Shown in pieces: positions 33,468 to 43,098 of a stretch of 64,000 bases of DNA. How positions within the stretch are numbered: the stretch's first letter is position 1; the number at the start of each line of letters is the position of its first letter. Below the pieces are notes generated by a model, which was not told the DNA's origin, did not search any database, and saw only the letters and a list, made by a program, of their open reading frames with translations. The DNA comes from Siansivirga zeaxanthinifaciens CC-SAMT-1. Its GTDB lineage: Bacteria; Bacteroidota; Bacteroidia; Flavobacteriales; Flavobacteriaceae. The stretch covers positions 1,670,001 to 1,734,000 of the forward strand of contig NZ_CP007202.1 in assembly GCF_000941055.1 (NCBI RefSeq), given 5' to 3'. Made by a program: the position numbers and the translations under genes.

Positions 33468-36400
33468 ATGGAAATAACACCATCATTTATAGAAGACCAT
33501 ATATCGCAAATTCCGGCACTTAAACTGCTGATGAATTTGGGGTGGAAATATTTAACCCCTGAACAAGCGTTAGAAGGTCGTACCCATAGAACTTCTAATG
33601 TATTACTGGAGGGAGTGTTAAAAGAGCAGCTTCAAAAAATAAATAAGATTGAATACAGGCAAAAGGAATTCCCCTTTTCAGAAACTAATATCAACAATGC
33701 TATTCTGGCACTAAGAGACCTTCCAATTCAGGACGGTTTTATGGCTGCCAATAAATTCTATTATGAGCTGATTACTTTGGGTAAAAGCTTTGAGCAAACC
33801 GTATTGGGTGATAAAAAGAGCTTTTCATTTAAGTATATAGACTGGGAAAATCCGGAGAATAACGTCTATCATGTAACGGAAGAATACAGTGTGTTACGCC
33901 ACGAGCGAAATGACCATTATAGACCGGATATTATTCTTTTCGTGAATGGTATTCCTATGGTGGTGATAGAATGCAAAAGCCCTAAAATTAAGGATCCGGT
34001 AGATAAAGCCATCGAACAACATCTTCGCAATCAGCAGGAAGATGGAATACGTTCTCTCTATTACTATTCTAATTTAACCTTAGCACTTGCAACGAATGAG
34101 GCAAGGTATGGCACAACCGCAACACGAAAAGAATTTTGGGGTGTTTGGAAGGAAGTCTTTAAAAAGAAGGAAAGTCTTGCTGAATGGGAAGATCATATCT
34201 ATGAAATAAAACATAAAAGCCTAGAGGATAACGAACGAACAGCCCTGTTCAAAGAACGCTTCAAATATGTGTGGAGTTATTTTGAAAAACTGGAAGCAAA
34301 CGAACAAACAATTACCGAACAGGATAAACTACTTTTTAGCTTTTGTCAGCCAACTAGATTACTCGACATCGTATTAAATTTCACACTATATGATAGTGGG
34401 GATAAAAAAGTGGCTCGTTACCAACAATACTTTGCAGTTCGCAACACCTTAAAAAAGATAGTTAAAAAAGATAGTAAAGGGAAACATGAAGGAGGTGTAA
34501 TATGGCATACTCAGGGAAGTGGTAAGTCATTAACTATGGCAATGCTCGCTCAATTAGTAGCCTCGCATCCTGAAATAAAGAACCCCAAAATTCTATTGGT
34601 TACCGACCGTATTGATTTGGATGATCAGATAACGGAAACTTTTAAAAAGTGTAACGTGCCGGTGGAGAATGCTCAAACAGGTAAGCATTTAGTAGAACTA
34701 ATTAAAAGTCCGGGAGATGCCGTGATTACAACTTTAATCCACAAGTTTGAAGCAGCAGTTAACCAATCCAAAGAAGGATTTGAATCATCCGAAATATATG
34801 TGCTTATAGACGAAGGACACCGCTCACAATACGGTTCGTTCAACGTGAAAATGCAAAAGGTATTTCCAAACGCCTGTTTTATTGCATTTACCGGAACGCC
34901 ATTGATGAAAAAGGAAAAGAGTACAGCCAGTAAATTTGGTGGAATTATAGATGTTTATTCTATTACCGATGCGGTTGAAGACGGAGCCGTTGTGCCTTTG
35001 CTGTATGAAGGTCGCCATAACCTGATTGAAGTAAACGAAAAGCCCTTAGATGCTTTCTTTGATAAAGTTTCAGAACCGCTCACCGACTATGGAAAAGCGA
35101 ACCTAAAAAGAAAATACAGCTCCAAAAACGTACTGAATAAAGCCGACCAAGTAATATTTGCCCGTGCTTGGGACATTGCGGAACACTATACCCAAAACGT
35201 GCAGGGAATAACTTTTGGAAGTTTAAAGGCAAAAGGGCAATTAGTAGCCCCAAATAAAACCACAGCAATCAAATATAGAGAGTATTTAAAAGAAACAAAA
35301 AAAGTGAGCTGTGAGGTGCTTATTTCCGCACCGGATGTTCGTGAGAATTACGATGATGCGTTTGAAGAAAGTGAAGATTTGGTGTTGAAGTTTTGGAAAA
35401 GCATGATGGACAAATACAACAAGGCAGAAGCCTATGAGAAGTTCATTATAAATTCTTTCAAGAAACAGGAACATCCTGAAATTATCATTGTAGTTGATAA
35501 GCTTTTAACAGGTTTTGATGCTCCAAACAACTATGTGCTTTATTTAACACGCTCGCTTAGAGAACACACCTTGTTACAGGCGATAGCAAGGGTAAACCGA
35601 TTGGCTCCAGGTAAGGAACATGGAGTAATTATTGATTACTACGGAAACCTTGAAAACCTTGATACTGCTCTTGAAACTTATTCAGGTGAAAACGATTATG
35701 ACGAATCTGATCTTCAAGGTACAGTTACCAATATCAATGAGGAAATCGCCAAACTACCTCAAGCTCATTCTGAGGTATGGGATATTTTCAAAGGGATTAC
35801 CAATAAATATGACGAGCCTGCTTACGAAGAATTGTTATCAGATGAAGCAACCCGACATTCTTTTTATGAAAAAGTATCTGTCTTTACTCGCTTGCTAAAA
35901 TTGGCTTTGTCTAGCTATGAATTCTCTACAAAAACACCGGAAAGACAAATTATAAAATACAAGAAAGATGCAAAGTTCTTCCTTGCATTGAGAGTATCTG
36001 TTAAACGAAGATATTCGGATGATATTGACTACAAAGAGTATGAACCACAGGTTCAAAAACTCATTGATAAGCATATTACCACGGATGGTGATATACTTCG
36101 TTTGACTGAGTTGGTAAACATTTTTGATAAGGAAGAACGTGAGGCAGAAGTTGAGAAATTAACGAGTAAAGCTGCCAAAGCCGACCATATTGCAAGTAGA
36201 ACTATTCGAGCCATCAATGTAAAAATGAATGAGGATCCAGTATTCTTTAAAAAACTATCCAAGTTGATTAAAGAAACAATAGAGGATTATCACCAACATA
36301 GAATTGATGAAGCTGAATACCTGAAAAAGGCAAAATCGTTAGAGGATCAGTTCCTAAATGGGCAGCGTGATAATGTTCCGGAGGAATTAAGAGGTAACGA

Positions 36401-36701
36401 TACTGGTATTGCTTTCTACAATTTAATTGGAGAAATATTCGATGCAGAACTTGGAAACCAAAGCAATGTTGGGGCTGAAATGGCAAAAGGAATAGTAGAT
36501 GTAATCAAGTCTATTGTTTACGAAAACAACAAGGTGATTGTCGATTGGCAAAACAAAACAGACATAGAAGGGCAAATAAAAATAGCCATTGATGATTATG
36601 TATTTGACTTGAAATCGAAATATGATATTGAGTTGTCTTTTGATAAAATTGACCAATTCGTTGAGGAAGGTCTGAGTGTTGCTAAAATAAAATTCGTGTA
36701 A
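33468..36701 (+). CDS. hsdR: Type I restriction endonuclease subunit R
   Basis: A 1077-aa motor-nuclease. The N-terminal PD-(D/E)xK nuclease is at about 150-168 (RPDIILFVNG...VVIECKS), followed by the SF2 translocase: Walker A TQGSGKSLTMA near 348, motif II LIDEGHRSQ, motif III FTGTPLM, motif VI QAIARVNRLAPGK, and a helical C-terminus that binds the M2S core. Full length with all motifs, so restriction should be active. It ends in a 1-bp overlap with the YgjP-like gene. Confidence 0.96.
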   Translation: MEITPSFIEDHISQIPALKLLMNLGWKYLTPEQALEGRTHRTSNVLLEGVLKEQLQKINKIEYRQKEFPFSETNINNAILALRDLPIQDGFMAANKFYYELITLGKSFEQTVLGDKKSFSFKYIDWENPENNVYHVTEEYSVLRHERNDHYRPDIILFVNGIPMVVIECKSPKIKDPVDKAIEQHLRNQQEDGIRSLYYYSNLTLALATNEARYGTTATRKEFWGVWKEVFKKKESLAEWEDHIYEIKHKSLEDNERTALFKERFKYVWSYFEKLEANEQTITEQDKLLFSFCQPTRLLDIVLNFTLYDSGDKKVARYQQYFAVRNTLKKIVKKDSKGKHEGGVIWHTQGSGKSLTMAMLAQLVASHPEIKNPKILLVTDRIDLDDQITETFKKCNVPVENAQTGKHLVELIKSPGDAVITTLIHKFEAAVNQSKEGFESSEIYVLIDEGHRSQYGSFNVKMQKVFPNACFIAFTGTPLMKKEKSTASKFGGIIDVYSITDAVEDGAVVPLLYEGRHNLIEVNEKPLDAFFDKVSEPLTDYGKANLKRKYSSKNVLNKADQVIFARAWDIAEHYTQNVQGITFGSLKAKGQLVAPNKTTAIKYREYLKETKKVSCEVLISAPDVRENYDDAFEESEDLVLKFWKSMMDKYNKAEAYEKFIINSFKKQEHPEIIIVVDKLLTGFDAPNNYVLYLTRSLREHTLLQAIARVNRLAPGKEHGVIIDYYGNLENLDTALETYSGENDYDESDLQGTVTNINEEIAKLPQAHSEVWDIFKGITNKYDEPAYEELLSDEATRHSFYEKVSVFTRLLKLALSSYEFSTKTPERQIIKYKKDAKFFLALRVSVKRRYSDDIDYKEYEPQVQKLIDKHITTDGDILRLTELVNIFDKEEREAEVEKLTSKAAKADHIASRTIRAINVKMNEDPVFFKKLSKLIKETIEDYHQHRIDEAEYLKKAKSLEDQFLNGQRDNVPEELRGNDTGIAFYNLIGEIFDAELGNQSNVGAEMAKGIVDVIKSIVYENNKVIVDWQNKTDIEGQIKIAIDDYVFDLKSKYDIELSFDKIDQFVEEGLSVAKIKFV

Positions 36702-37402
36702 TGATGGAGCTTCAAAGTTTACAATATGGCAGCTCTACCATCGAATATGAGTTGAGCTTTCAGGAACGAAAAACGCTTGGAATAAAAGTGTATCCCGATT
36801 GTACAGTTAAGGTTTTGGCTCCATTAGATAGCAATTCTGATAAAATTGAATCCAAGGTCAAGGAAAAGGCTAGGTGGATCATTAAGCAGCAAAATGAATT
36901 CCTATCCTACCATCCGCTAACTCCACCGAGGAAGTTTATCAATGGTGAAACCCATTTATACTTGGGACGACAATACCGACTTAAAGTTGAAATTGGGAAC
37001 AAGAATGAGGTAAAGCTTTATCGAGGAAGATTAATTGTTACTCAAAAGCCTGAAAGTAATACGGAACAGATTTTAAATGATTGGTACAGACAAAAAGCAG
37101 TCATTCACTTTCGAGAAACATTGGAGAAAGTATTCCCGAAATTCACCAAGTACAAGATTGATTTTCCGGAACTGTCAATCCGAATAATGCCAACTCGTTG
37201 GGGAAGCTGTACTCCACAAGGCAAGGTGATTTTAAACCCTGAGTTGATTAAGGCTCCAAAAGGCAGTATTGAGTATGTTATTGTACATGAGCTATGCCAT
37301 TTGATTGAGCATAACCATACTTCGGCATTCTACAACCTACAAGAGAAAATGCTCCCTGACTGGAAAAAATGGAAAGAAGTGTTGGAGCATAGTTTGGTTT
37401 AA
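36701..37402 (+). CDS. YgjP-like (M48-type) metallopeptidase domain protein
   Basis: A 233-aa protein with zinc-metallopeptidase motif VIVHELCHLIEHNHTSAFY (HExxH plus third ligand) and the YgjP signature MPTRWGSCTPQGKVILNPEL. Usual companion of type I R-M operons downstream of hsdR; its substrate is unknown, though controlled proteolysis of HsdR or a host factor is a reasonable idea. Confidence 0.88.
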   Translation: MMELQSLQYGSSTIEYELSFQERKTLGIKVYPDCTVKVLAPLDSNSDKIESKVKEKARWIIKQQNEFLSYHPLTPPRKFINGETHLYLGRQYRLKVEIGNKNEVKLYRGRLIVTQKPESNTEQILNDWYRQKAVIHFRETLEKVFPKFTKYKIDFPELSIRIMPTRWGSCTPQGKVILNPELIKAPKGSIEYVIVHELCHLIEHNHTSAFYNLQEKMLPDWKKWKEVLEHSLV

Positions 37403-37403
37403 T

Positions 37404-37922
37404 TTAATCAACTAAGGATTGTATTGAGGGAGGCAAAACCCTTTCAATCTCATTGTTGTTTGCCTGAATCTTTTCTCTTATTGAGTGAATTATTTGATGT
37501 CGGATTATCTCAAAACGGTTTAAATCGTTGAGAAATTTTGATATTCCAAGCTCATTAAAATCACAAGGAAGTATGGCTCCTTCATCAATAAACCCATGAG
37601 GGTAGTCATTTGTGTAATCATGTTCAAGGTCAAATAATAACCTTGTAGTTTCAGGTGTTATTTGAACAAAATATGGAATGCGAACAACTCTATACCCCAT
37701 ATTGGAATAGCAAATCGTTTTTTCTTCCTCAGACTTAATCTTACTCACTTCACGATAATGTTTATCACCGTCAAACTCAACGATAAGCATTAAGTCATCA
37801 TTTCTATAATCAGGTCGTTTTCTTGTTCCGGAATTTGGAACAATCCTATCATGTATGAACTCGTGTTCGGGAAAAACAATCCCCAAAACATCTCCTAGTA
37901 ATCTTTCTGTTAAATATGCCAT
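37404..37922 (-). CDS. DUF559/Vsr-like PD-(D/E)xK nuclease
   Basis: A 172-aa protein with RPDYRNDDLMLIVEFDGDKHY at about residues 35-55, the pattern of the Vsr/DUF559 branch of the PD-(D/E)xK superfamily (Asp of PD, Glu and Asp of EFDG, His), followed by the helix/strand GYRVVRIPYF. Probably a DNA endonuclease of the defence island. Convergent with the YgjP-like gene (1-bp gap) and directly downstream of the DUF2779 gene. Confidence 0.72.
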   Translation of the reverse strand: MAYLTERLLGDVLGIVFPEHEFIHDRIVPNSGTRKRPDYRNDDLMLIVEFDGDKHYREVSKIKSEEEKTICYSNMGYRVVRIPYFVQITPETTRLLFDLEHDYTNDYPHGFIDEGAILPCDFNELGISKFLNDLNRFEIIRHQIIHSIREKIQANNNEIERVLPPSIQSLVD

Positions 37923-37923
37923 A

Positions 37924-39732
37924 TTATTTCAAATTCCTCCAATGCTCCCAAATAATCACCATGGCAAGCGTATCCAGTTTGCAATAGCGTAATAAAGCCT
38001 CTTTGTAGGCTTTTTTTATTTCCGGTTGGTGTTTACTGATGCCAAAGAGCATATCTTCATAAGCTCTCATAGCTCCGGTTCCTTCGTTAACCTTTTCTGC
38101 ATTTTCCAACAAGTCTATGGGTGGCAAATGTTTGTATGGGTTCTCGATTATTCCGTCTTCGCCACGATGCAATAAATTGATGTTTTCATCAAAATTTGAC
38201 AGCCAGTTTTCGGTGCGTTTAGAATTGTTGGCAGCCAAAACAGCCGGCAGCGTTACTTTGATACTGGTACGTCCCTTCATAACTGGATGGAAGTAATATT
38301 TCAATGCCAAGTCGTTCATGTCCACAAAGGCTCCGGCTCCATTTTTATCAAATTTCACAACGTATTCCAACCATCGTTTTAATCCCGGAATAGATTGGTT
38401 GTACTCTTCCATTTGGTAATAGATGTTTCGCAAGGTGGTATTCTCATGCGAGCTCCACATCAAAAGTGTACCATCATAACCGACTTTATTCATCAAACTT
38501 TCGGCAAAGGCAAAGCTTGGGAATTTCGGATCGGTATTGAGCCATTCACTATGAATCGGTTCCGCTCCGGGTTGTTTAATGGTATGGCAACTCCACTGGA
38601 AAGCACTCATTTCATACGGTCGCATGCCTTTGTGAAAAGGTAATGCCGTAATACAGGTTTCAAAGTCGATAAAATGCAGCGGATATTTCCACGAGTTGAT
38701 TTCCTCTTTCAATTCCCTTGCAATCCATTCTGATTGAGCTTTGGTATTGTTAATCTGTATCAATCTGCGTTCACCCCAAACGCCTTCAAAAGCTTTTTCA
38801 GGCAAGGTATCTACATCTAGTTTCTTTTCTCCAATTAAAGCATTAGCAACGGATTCCTTGTTTTCTTTGATATTCCCCAAACGGTAAACATCTCTGATAT
38901 GTAATTCCGGTTCCGGCATTCCCTTCCAACATTCATGGTAGCCGTTTTTATCTTCTCCTGCATTGTATTCACAAGAGAAGCAACTTATATTCAAATTCTC
39001 CTGAATTTTAGTGCCTTGCTGCAAACTTTCACAATAGACCTTGATGGCATTTTTAATGATGGGGCTGCGTTTTTTTACTTCATCATTTACATCCACCTTC
39101 ACCATAAAATCATCCTTTCGGATAAGTTCAGGATCACCAATAAATTCAATTTCGTAAAACTTAAACTTATTATGAGTTTCAACTTCTTTGAGTTCAAACA
39201 AAGCGTTTAAGCCATCTATTTTGGTTCGTTTGGCTTTGTCCGGAACAAACAGAAAACAGTCGATATGAGCATCCGGAAATACTTCCTGTAAAAGCTCTTT
39301 TTGAAAAGCAATATCCTCTAGATATTCATCCCAACCTTTGTCAAATTTTGGGTTATCGGAATCAAAGCCTTTTGACTTCACCTCTATAATCTCAAAACGA
39401 TTGCCTTGCTTGACTAATATATCAATGGCAGCAACTTTGCCTTCCGTTAACAATGCCGGTTCAAAAAGGATTACGTTTTCTTTTTGTAGTTCTTCTTTGG
39501 TTTGAGTAATTGCACTCTCTAGTCCGAGTTCGTTTTGTATGCGAATACCTTCCGGAAAATGAAGTGTAGCCAATTTACCAACGGCATAACCACCTTCGGC
39601 AAGGTATTCCATGTATTCGTTACCATCATTGGCAGATTGGTAGCCGTTTTTCTTGTAATACAGCTTAGTTGGGCAGCAACGAGCTACCTTAAAATCGGAT
39701 TTGGATAATATTTTTGAAAAATCGGTTTTCAT
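37924..39732 (-). CDS. DUF2779 nuclease: Cas4-like plus RNase H-fold parts
   Basis: A 602-aa DUF2779 protein. The N-terminal half resembles Cas4/Dna2 nucleases: CCPTKLYY near residue 18, IDILVK...IIEVKS (catalytic D and ExK, about 104-120) and a Cys cluster SCFSCEY...YHECW near 245-265 that with the first Cys could hold an Fe-S cluster. The C-terminal half begins HFIDFETCITALPF (about 350), an RNase H/DEDD exonuclease-like signature. A two-nuclease protein between an Abi pair and another nuclease. Confidence 0.78.
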   Translation of the reverse strand: MKTDFSKILSKSDFKVARCCPTKLYYKKNGYQSANDGNEYMEYLAEGGYAVGKLATLHFPEGIRIQNELGLESAITQTKEELQKENVILFEPALLTEGKVAAIDILVKQGNRFEIIEVKSKGFDSDNPKFDKGWDEYLEDIAFQKELLQEVFPDAHIDCFLFVPDKAKRTKIDGLNALFELKEVETHNKFKFYEIEFIGDPELIRKDDFMVKVDVNDEVKKRSPIIKNAIKVYCESLQQGTKIQENLNISCFSCEYNAGEDKNGYHECWKGMPEPELHIRDVYRLGNIKENKESVANALIGEKKLDVDTLPEKAFEGVWGERRLIQINNTKAQSEWIARELKEEINSWKYPLHFIDFETCITALPFHKGMRPYEMSAFQWSCHTIKQPGAEPIHSEWLNTDPKFPSFAFAESLMNKVGYDGTLLMWSSHENTTLRNIYYQMEEYNQSIPGLKRWLEYVVKFDKNGAGAFVDMNDLALKYYFHPVMKGRTSIKVTLPAVLAANNSKRTENWLSNFDENINLLHRGEDGIIENPYKHLPPIDLLENAEKVNEGTGAMRAYEDMLFGISKHQPEIKKAYKEALLRYCKLDTLAMVIIWEHWRNLK

Positions 39733-39733
39733 C

Positions 39734-40789
39734 TTAATTCAACGCCTTATACCAATAGAAAAATGCTGCTTTGTCTCTCGACTTTTTGAGTTTGTTCAGG
39801 AAGTTCAGTTCTCCTGTAATTTCCAGTTTGCTGATGTCCTGACCGTTAAATTTCTCTATGGCTGAATGGTCTTTGTTCTTTAATTGTTTTGCGAGGTAAG
39901 CTGCTTTACCTGCTGCGAGTATAGCATCTTCTATTTTGAAGTTTTCAGCAATTAAAAAGCCTTCAAACCTGCGTATTCCGGTAGTGAGTTCGGTAAACCT
40001 TGTTTTGTCCGGCTCTTCGGTATTTTTGGTTCGTTTGGCTATGAGCAAAGAAGTGGTGAAAATATCATCCAGTATATCCCCTAAGCCAATTTCCAGTTCA
40101 CGGTAGTTGATTTCCTTTGCTCCAATTTTCTCAAAGCTCAATGCAATTTCCTCTACGTTTTCCGCTTCATCAAACAGACAGCCAATATCAAAAAGCTGCT
40201 TAATGATTTCCTGTTCTTTGTCCTTTCCATATAGGATTCCAACGGTATTTGGTGCAAATGCTGTGAGTTTATCTCCTAAAATGGATTCAATAGATGGAAC
40301 AGCTACTTCCAATACATCTTCGGATTCAATCCATTCTGATTGTATAGGAGCTGCTAATAGCCTTGGGTAATCGGTTTGCTCAAAAAGTATGTCCAACAAT
40401 ACAAAGTGAGCACTTTGATTGAGGCTCGATTCATAATCAAATTCGTAATGAGCTTTCGGAACGCCTTCTTTGTAGCTTCTTCTATCTTGCAGCTCCCACT
40501 TGTTGAAATGTGAGTTAGCCACAACTTTGTTCAGGATAGCTTCTACTTCTTCTCGACTTTGGGTGGTAATGATGTCAATATCTACCGAAAATCGTCTTGA
40601 TTTTGCAAGCAATAACACAAGGCTTGTTCCACCTTTAAAAGTGAAATCCAAACCATGAGCTTTGAGCTGCTGCAATAAGGAAAGGGCGTGTATCATTTTC
40701 TCCAGTATCGGAGGATTGATACGCTTCAAATGCCTTTGCTGCTTAAAGCCCTTGATCCATTCTTTGGTAAAACAATGTGCTTTTATCAT
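39734..40789 (-). CDS. AbiEii/AbiGii-type nucleotidyltransferase toxin
   Basis: A 351-aa protein of the AbiEii family: FKGGTSLVLL and RFSVDIDIIT provide the nucleotidyltransferase motif GG(T/S)...D-x-D (Asp residues of the SVDIDI segment), with a helical C-terminus. Known AbiE systems are type IV toxin-antitoxin pairs giving abortive infection. It overlaps the partner gene by 4 bp. Confidence 0.88.
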   Translation of the reverse strand: MIKAHCFTKEWIKGFKQQRHLKRINPPILEKMIHALSLLQQLKAHGLDFTFKGGTSLVLLLAKSRRFSVDIDIITTQSREEVEAILNKVVANSHFNKWELQDRRSYKEGVPKAHYEFDYESSLNQSAHFVLLDILFEQTDYPRLLAAPIQSEWIESEDVLEVAVPSIESILGDKLTAFAPNTVGILYGKDKEQEIIKQLFDIGCLFDEAENVEEIALSFEKIGAKEINYRELEIGLGDILDDIFTTSLLIAKRTKNTEEPDKTRFTELTTGIRRFEGFLIAENFKIEDAILAAGKAAYLAKQLKNKDHSAIEKFNGQDISKLEITGELNFLNKLKKSRDKAAFFYWYKALN

Positions 40790-41556
40790 TCTAAAATATC
40801 TTTTAATAAATCTCCAAAATGCTCACTCATGTACGCTTTCAATTGAGGCTCTTTTTTTCTTCTCTTAGCGTAATTCAGCATTCGACTAAAATTGACGTGA
40901 TACCTTTTCAGGGCATTTTCAAATAGTGTTTCCATTTCACTCCCTTGAACCGTATAAAATGTTACAGGATCGCAAAACACATCCACCAACATTTTTTCTA
41001 AAGTCGGAACCTGAATTTTATCCTTTGATTTGGGTTTTATGGAAACTTTCTGCTTTGGAGAACGACTGATTAGAGGTTTAATAACGATGGAAATTTCACT
41101 TTCCACATACCTTTCCATGATGTCCTCGTTAGGATCGAGATACACCCTAAACTGCTTGGATTCAGAATAGGCATTGAATACTTCTTCTACAAAGTCTCTT
41201 TCCACTTCTAACAAGTAAAAGAAGGTTCCTATTTGATGTCTTGTAAAATCATTAAACCATTCAGTACTCCATAAGCAGTAATCTAGGTCGTCAAATTCCT
41301 TGGCTACAATTTTTGAGAGCTTTACAAGTTTGTCTGAAATGGCAGGAACATACTTTTTACTATTAGAAATACTATAAACCCCTCGTTTTACGGATTTAAT
41401 GATGTTCTTATTTAGTAAGTCATGGATACGCCATGACAAAGCCGTTTCGGTCATTTCCGGATCGAATTGCTTTAAAAAGGCGAATAGCTCATCCCGATCG
41501 AATTGAGTTTCGTTCTTAAAAGTCTCTATTAGCTGTTTCTCTATGAACTTTGTCAT
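40786..41556 (-). CDS. AbiEi-like antitoxin/regulator (DUF6577-like)
   Basis: A 256-aa protein with an N-terminal winged helix (MTETALSWRIHDLLNKNIIKSVKRGVYSI, about 35-65, split here for length) and a C-terminal domain as in AbiEi-type partners. It should neutralise the AbiEii toxin and repress the operon. Upstream are three 46-bp repeats containing dyads, fitting autoregulation as known for AbiEi. Confidence 0.75.
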   Translation of the reverse strand: MTKFIEKQLIETFKNETQFDRDELFAFLKQFDPEMTETALSWRIHDLLNKNIIKSVKRGVYSISNSKKYVPAISDKLVKLSKIVAKEFDDLDYCLWSTEWFNDFTRHQIGTFFYLLEVERDFVEEVFNAYSESKQFRVYLDPNEDIMERYVESEISIVIKPLISRSPKQKVSIKPKSKDKIQVPTLEKMLVDVFCDPVTFYTVQGSEMETLFENALKRYHVNFSRMLNYAKRRKKEPQLKAYMSEHFGDLLKDILE

Positions 41557-41560
41557 TTGC

Positions 41561-41698
41561 TATAATTAACCACTAATTTTAAATAAGTGGCGATATTTAG
41601 TAAAACTATATTTAACCACTAATGCAAATATAGTGGTTATTTTTGATAAAACTATAATTAGCCACCAAAAGCCATTTAGTGACTAATTATAGAATTTT
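41561..41698 (-). repeat. Three 46-bp operator-like repeats before the Abi operon
   Basis: Units at 41561-41606, 41607-41652 and 41653-41698 each start with TATAATTAACCACTAA or a close variant and contain an inverted partner (AAGTGG, TAGTGGTTA, TTAGTGACTAATTATA). Spacing is exactly 46 bp. On the minus strand TATATTTG (a -7 box, 41624-41631 region) lies in unit 2, so the repeats overlap the promoter. Likely AbiEi binding sites. Confidence 0.65.
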
Positions 41699-41953
41699 GT
41701 GTTTTCACACGAATTTATCCCCCTAATAAATTCAATACCCCATTAATTTATACCTAGGATAAATTAAAGACCTTCCTTTTTTGTACCGACCTATATCCGG
41801 TTTCTTCCTTAAAGTTTGTCGATAAACAAACACTCACCAAAGGACAATTTTTGCCCTTTTTCTCGCCTTGTTTTACCCTGACCTTAGCTCCACAATTGGT
41901 TTAAAAACCACACAGTTCAATTCGGAAGATTTAAAAATTTAAAACGATACAAA
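41699..41953 (+). promoter_or_regulatory. Control region before the virion operon
   Basis: No gene is visible. AATTTATCC (41712-41720) and GGATAAATT (41757-41765) form a 9-bp inverted repeat, the second arm being part of a near-palindrome around CCTAGG. TTGTACCGA at 41781-41789 repeats the 9-mer found twice at 14194 and 14293. No standard TAnnTTTG box was found, consistent with a late promoter that needs an element factor. Confidence 0.5.
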
Positions 41954-42109
41954 ATGAAAAATACTGATTGGAAATCAATTGGCATTATGGCAGGCATCTC
42001 ACTAGGAGTTTTTGTGGTAGGAACAATCCTAAACAAGAAAGTAGTAGAACCTGCTCTTGAGAAAGCAAAAGCAAAAAAAATAGCAGCAAGTAGCGAAGAG
42101 AAAAAGTAG
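41954..42109 (+). CDS. Small single-pass membrane protein, first gene of virion operon
   Basis: A 51-aa protein: one membrane helix (about 8-25, IGIMAGISLGVFVVGTIL) then a lysine-rich tail. It starts the series of small membrane proteins and is a candidate virion membrane protein. Confidence 0.65.
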   Translation: MKNTDWKSIGIMAGISLGVFVVGTILNKKVVEPALEKAKAKKIAASSEEKK

Positions 42110-42156
42110 CTCGGTTTGAGCTTCTAGCTGAATATTAACATTAAAAAAGAATTCAA

Positions 42157-43056
42157 ATGAATCCATATAACGATGAGTTGATGGCATATGAAGATGATGC
42201 CGAAGACAGATACGATGACTATGATGGGTATGAAGAAGACGACTTCGATACCGGTTTTGAAGGTCATGAAGATAGCTACTATGATGATGAGGACGACTTC
42301 TATGATGAAGAGGAAGAGGTAGAATATATCCCCGCTGATGATGAAGATGATATGTACGATAGCTACAAGTCAACTTCAATAGGACGTATTGATCCGAACG
42401 ACCGTACCCTGACCGTAGTAGTTAAAAACACTTCCGGAGCTGATGCAGAAGCAGTTCTATTTGGAGCTAACGAAGAAGCAGCACAACCTGCCGGAGTAAC
42501 AGTAACCGTTGAAGAGAGTTCACACAAAGAAGTTAGGGAGGAATCAAAAGCCAACCCTTTCAAGATTGTAGGAATGAAAATGTCGGTTTCCAATCCATTG
42601 CAGTTTGACAATGTATTGAAGGTCAACAAAAGGACAGCAACAGGAAGCAATGCGGTAAGAGTTTATCAGCCAAGAAATGCAACCTCGCCTCAAAATTTCA
42701 CTCAAGGTTTGATTGATGACCACAACTTTGAGATGGATGTTACAGGGCAAGATAGCCTTAGATTACTCATAAAAGATGGTGTAACAGTGGTATTCACCTT
42801 CACAATCAAGGCAAGAGCCAACATGGGTAACCTATTGGATGGTAAAAATGTTGCCGAGCTTTCTACTGCTCCAAGAACGACTGGTCTTCCACAATTGGAT
42901 TTGGTTAGAGGTAAAAAGCCATCTGCATTAGGTATTAAGCCTAAAAAGATGGTGAGAAAAATTATCCGAAAAAGACCTAGACCGATAAGACGAAGACGTG
43001 GTATTTCAATGAGAAGAAGACCGAGAGGAAGAGGCTTTTTACGAAGACGTAGATAG
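42157..43056 (+). CDS. Candidate major capsid/virion protein
   Basis: A 299-aa protein in three parts: an Asp/Glu/Tyr-rich N-terminus (1-65), a beta-strand-rich core (about 80-235; RTLTVVVKNTSGA, FKIVGMKMSVSNPLQFDNV, DSLRLLIKDGVTVVFTFTIKA) that could be a jelly roll, and an extremely Arg-rich C-terminus (about 255-299) suited to binding DNA. No signal or membrane segment. It is followed by a strong terminator, fitting a highly expressed product. I cannot match it to a named capsid family; major capsid protein is the best guess from position and composition. Confidence 0.45.
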   Translation: MNPYNDELMAYEDDAEDRYDDYDGYEEDDFDTGFEGHEDSYYDDEDDFYDEEEEVEYIPADDEDDMYDSYKSTSIGRIDPNDRTLTVVVKNTSGADAEAVLFGANEEAAQPAGVTVTVEESSHKEVREESKANPFKIVGMKMSVSNPLQFDNVLKVNKRTATGSNAVRVYQPRNATSPQNFTQGLIDDHNFEMDVTGQDSLRLLIKDGVTVVFTFTIKARANMGNLLDGKNVAELSTAPRTTGLPQLDLVRGKKPSALGIKPKKMVRKIIRKRPRPIRRRRGISMRRRPRGRGFLRRRR

Positions 43057-43098
43057 TAGCCTTATCCATTATAGGCTCTAGTTGAAAAAGGAATAAGG

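Noticed and set aside
41561-41698. Possible CRISPR-like or MITE repeat
   Set aside because: The 46-bp units are head-to-tail without unique spacers and lie exactly over a promoter, so operators are the simpler reading.
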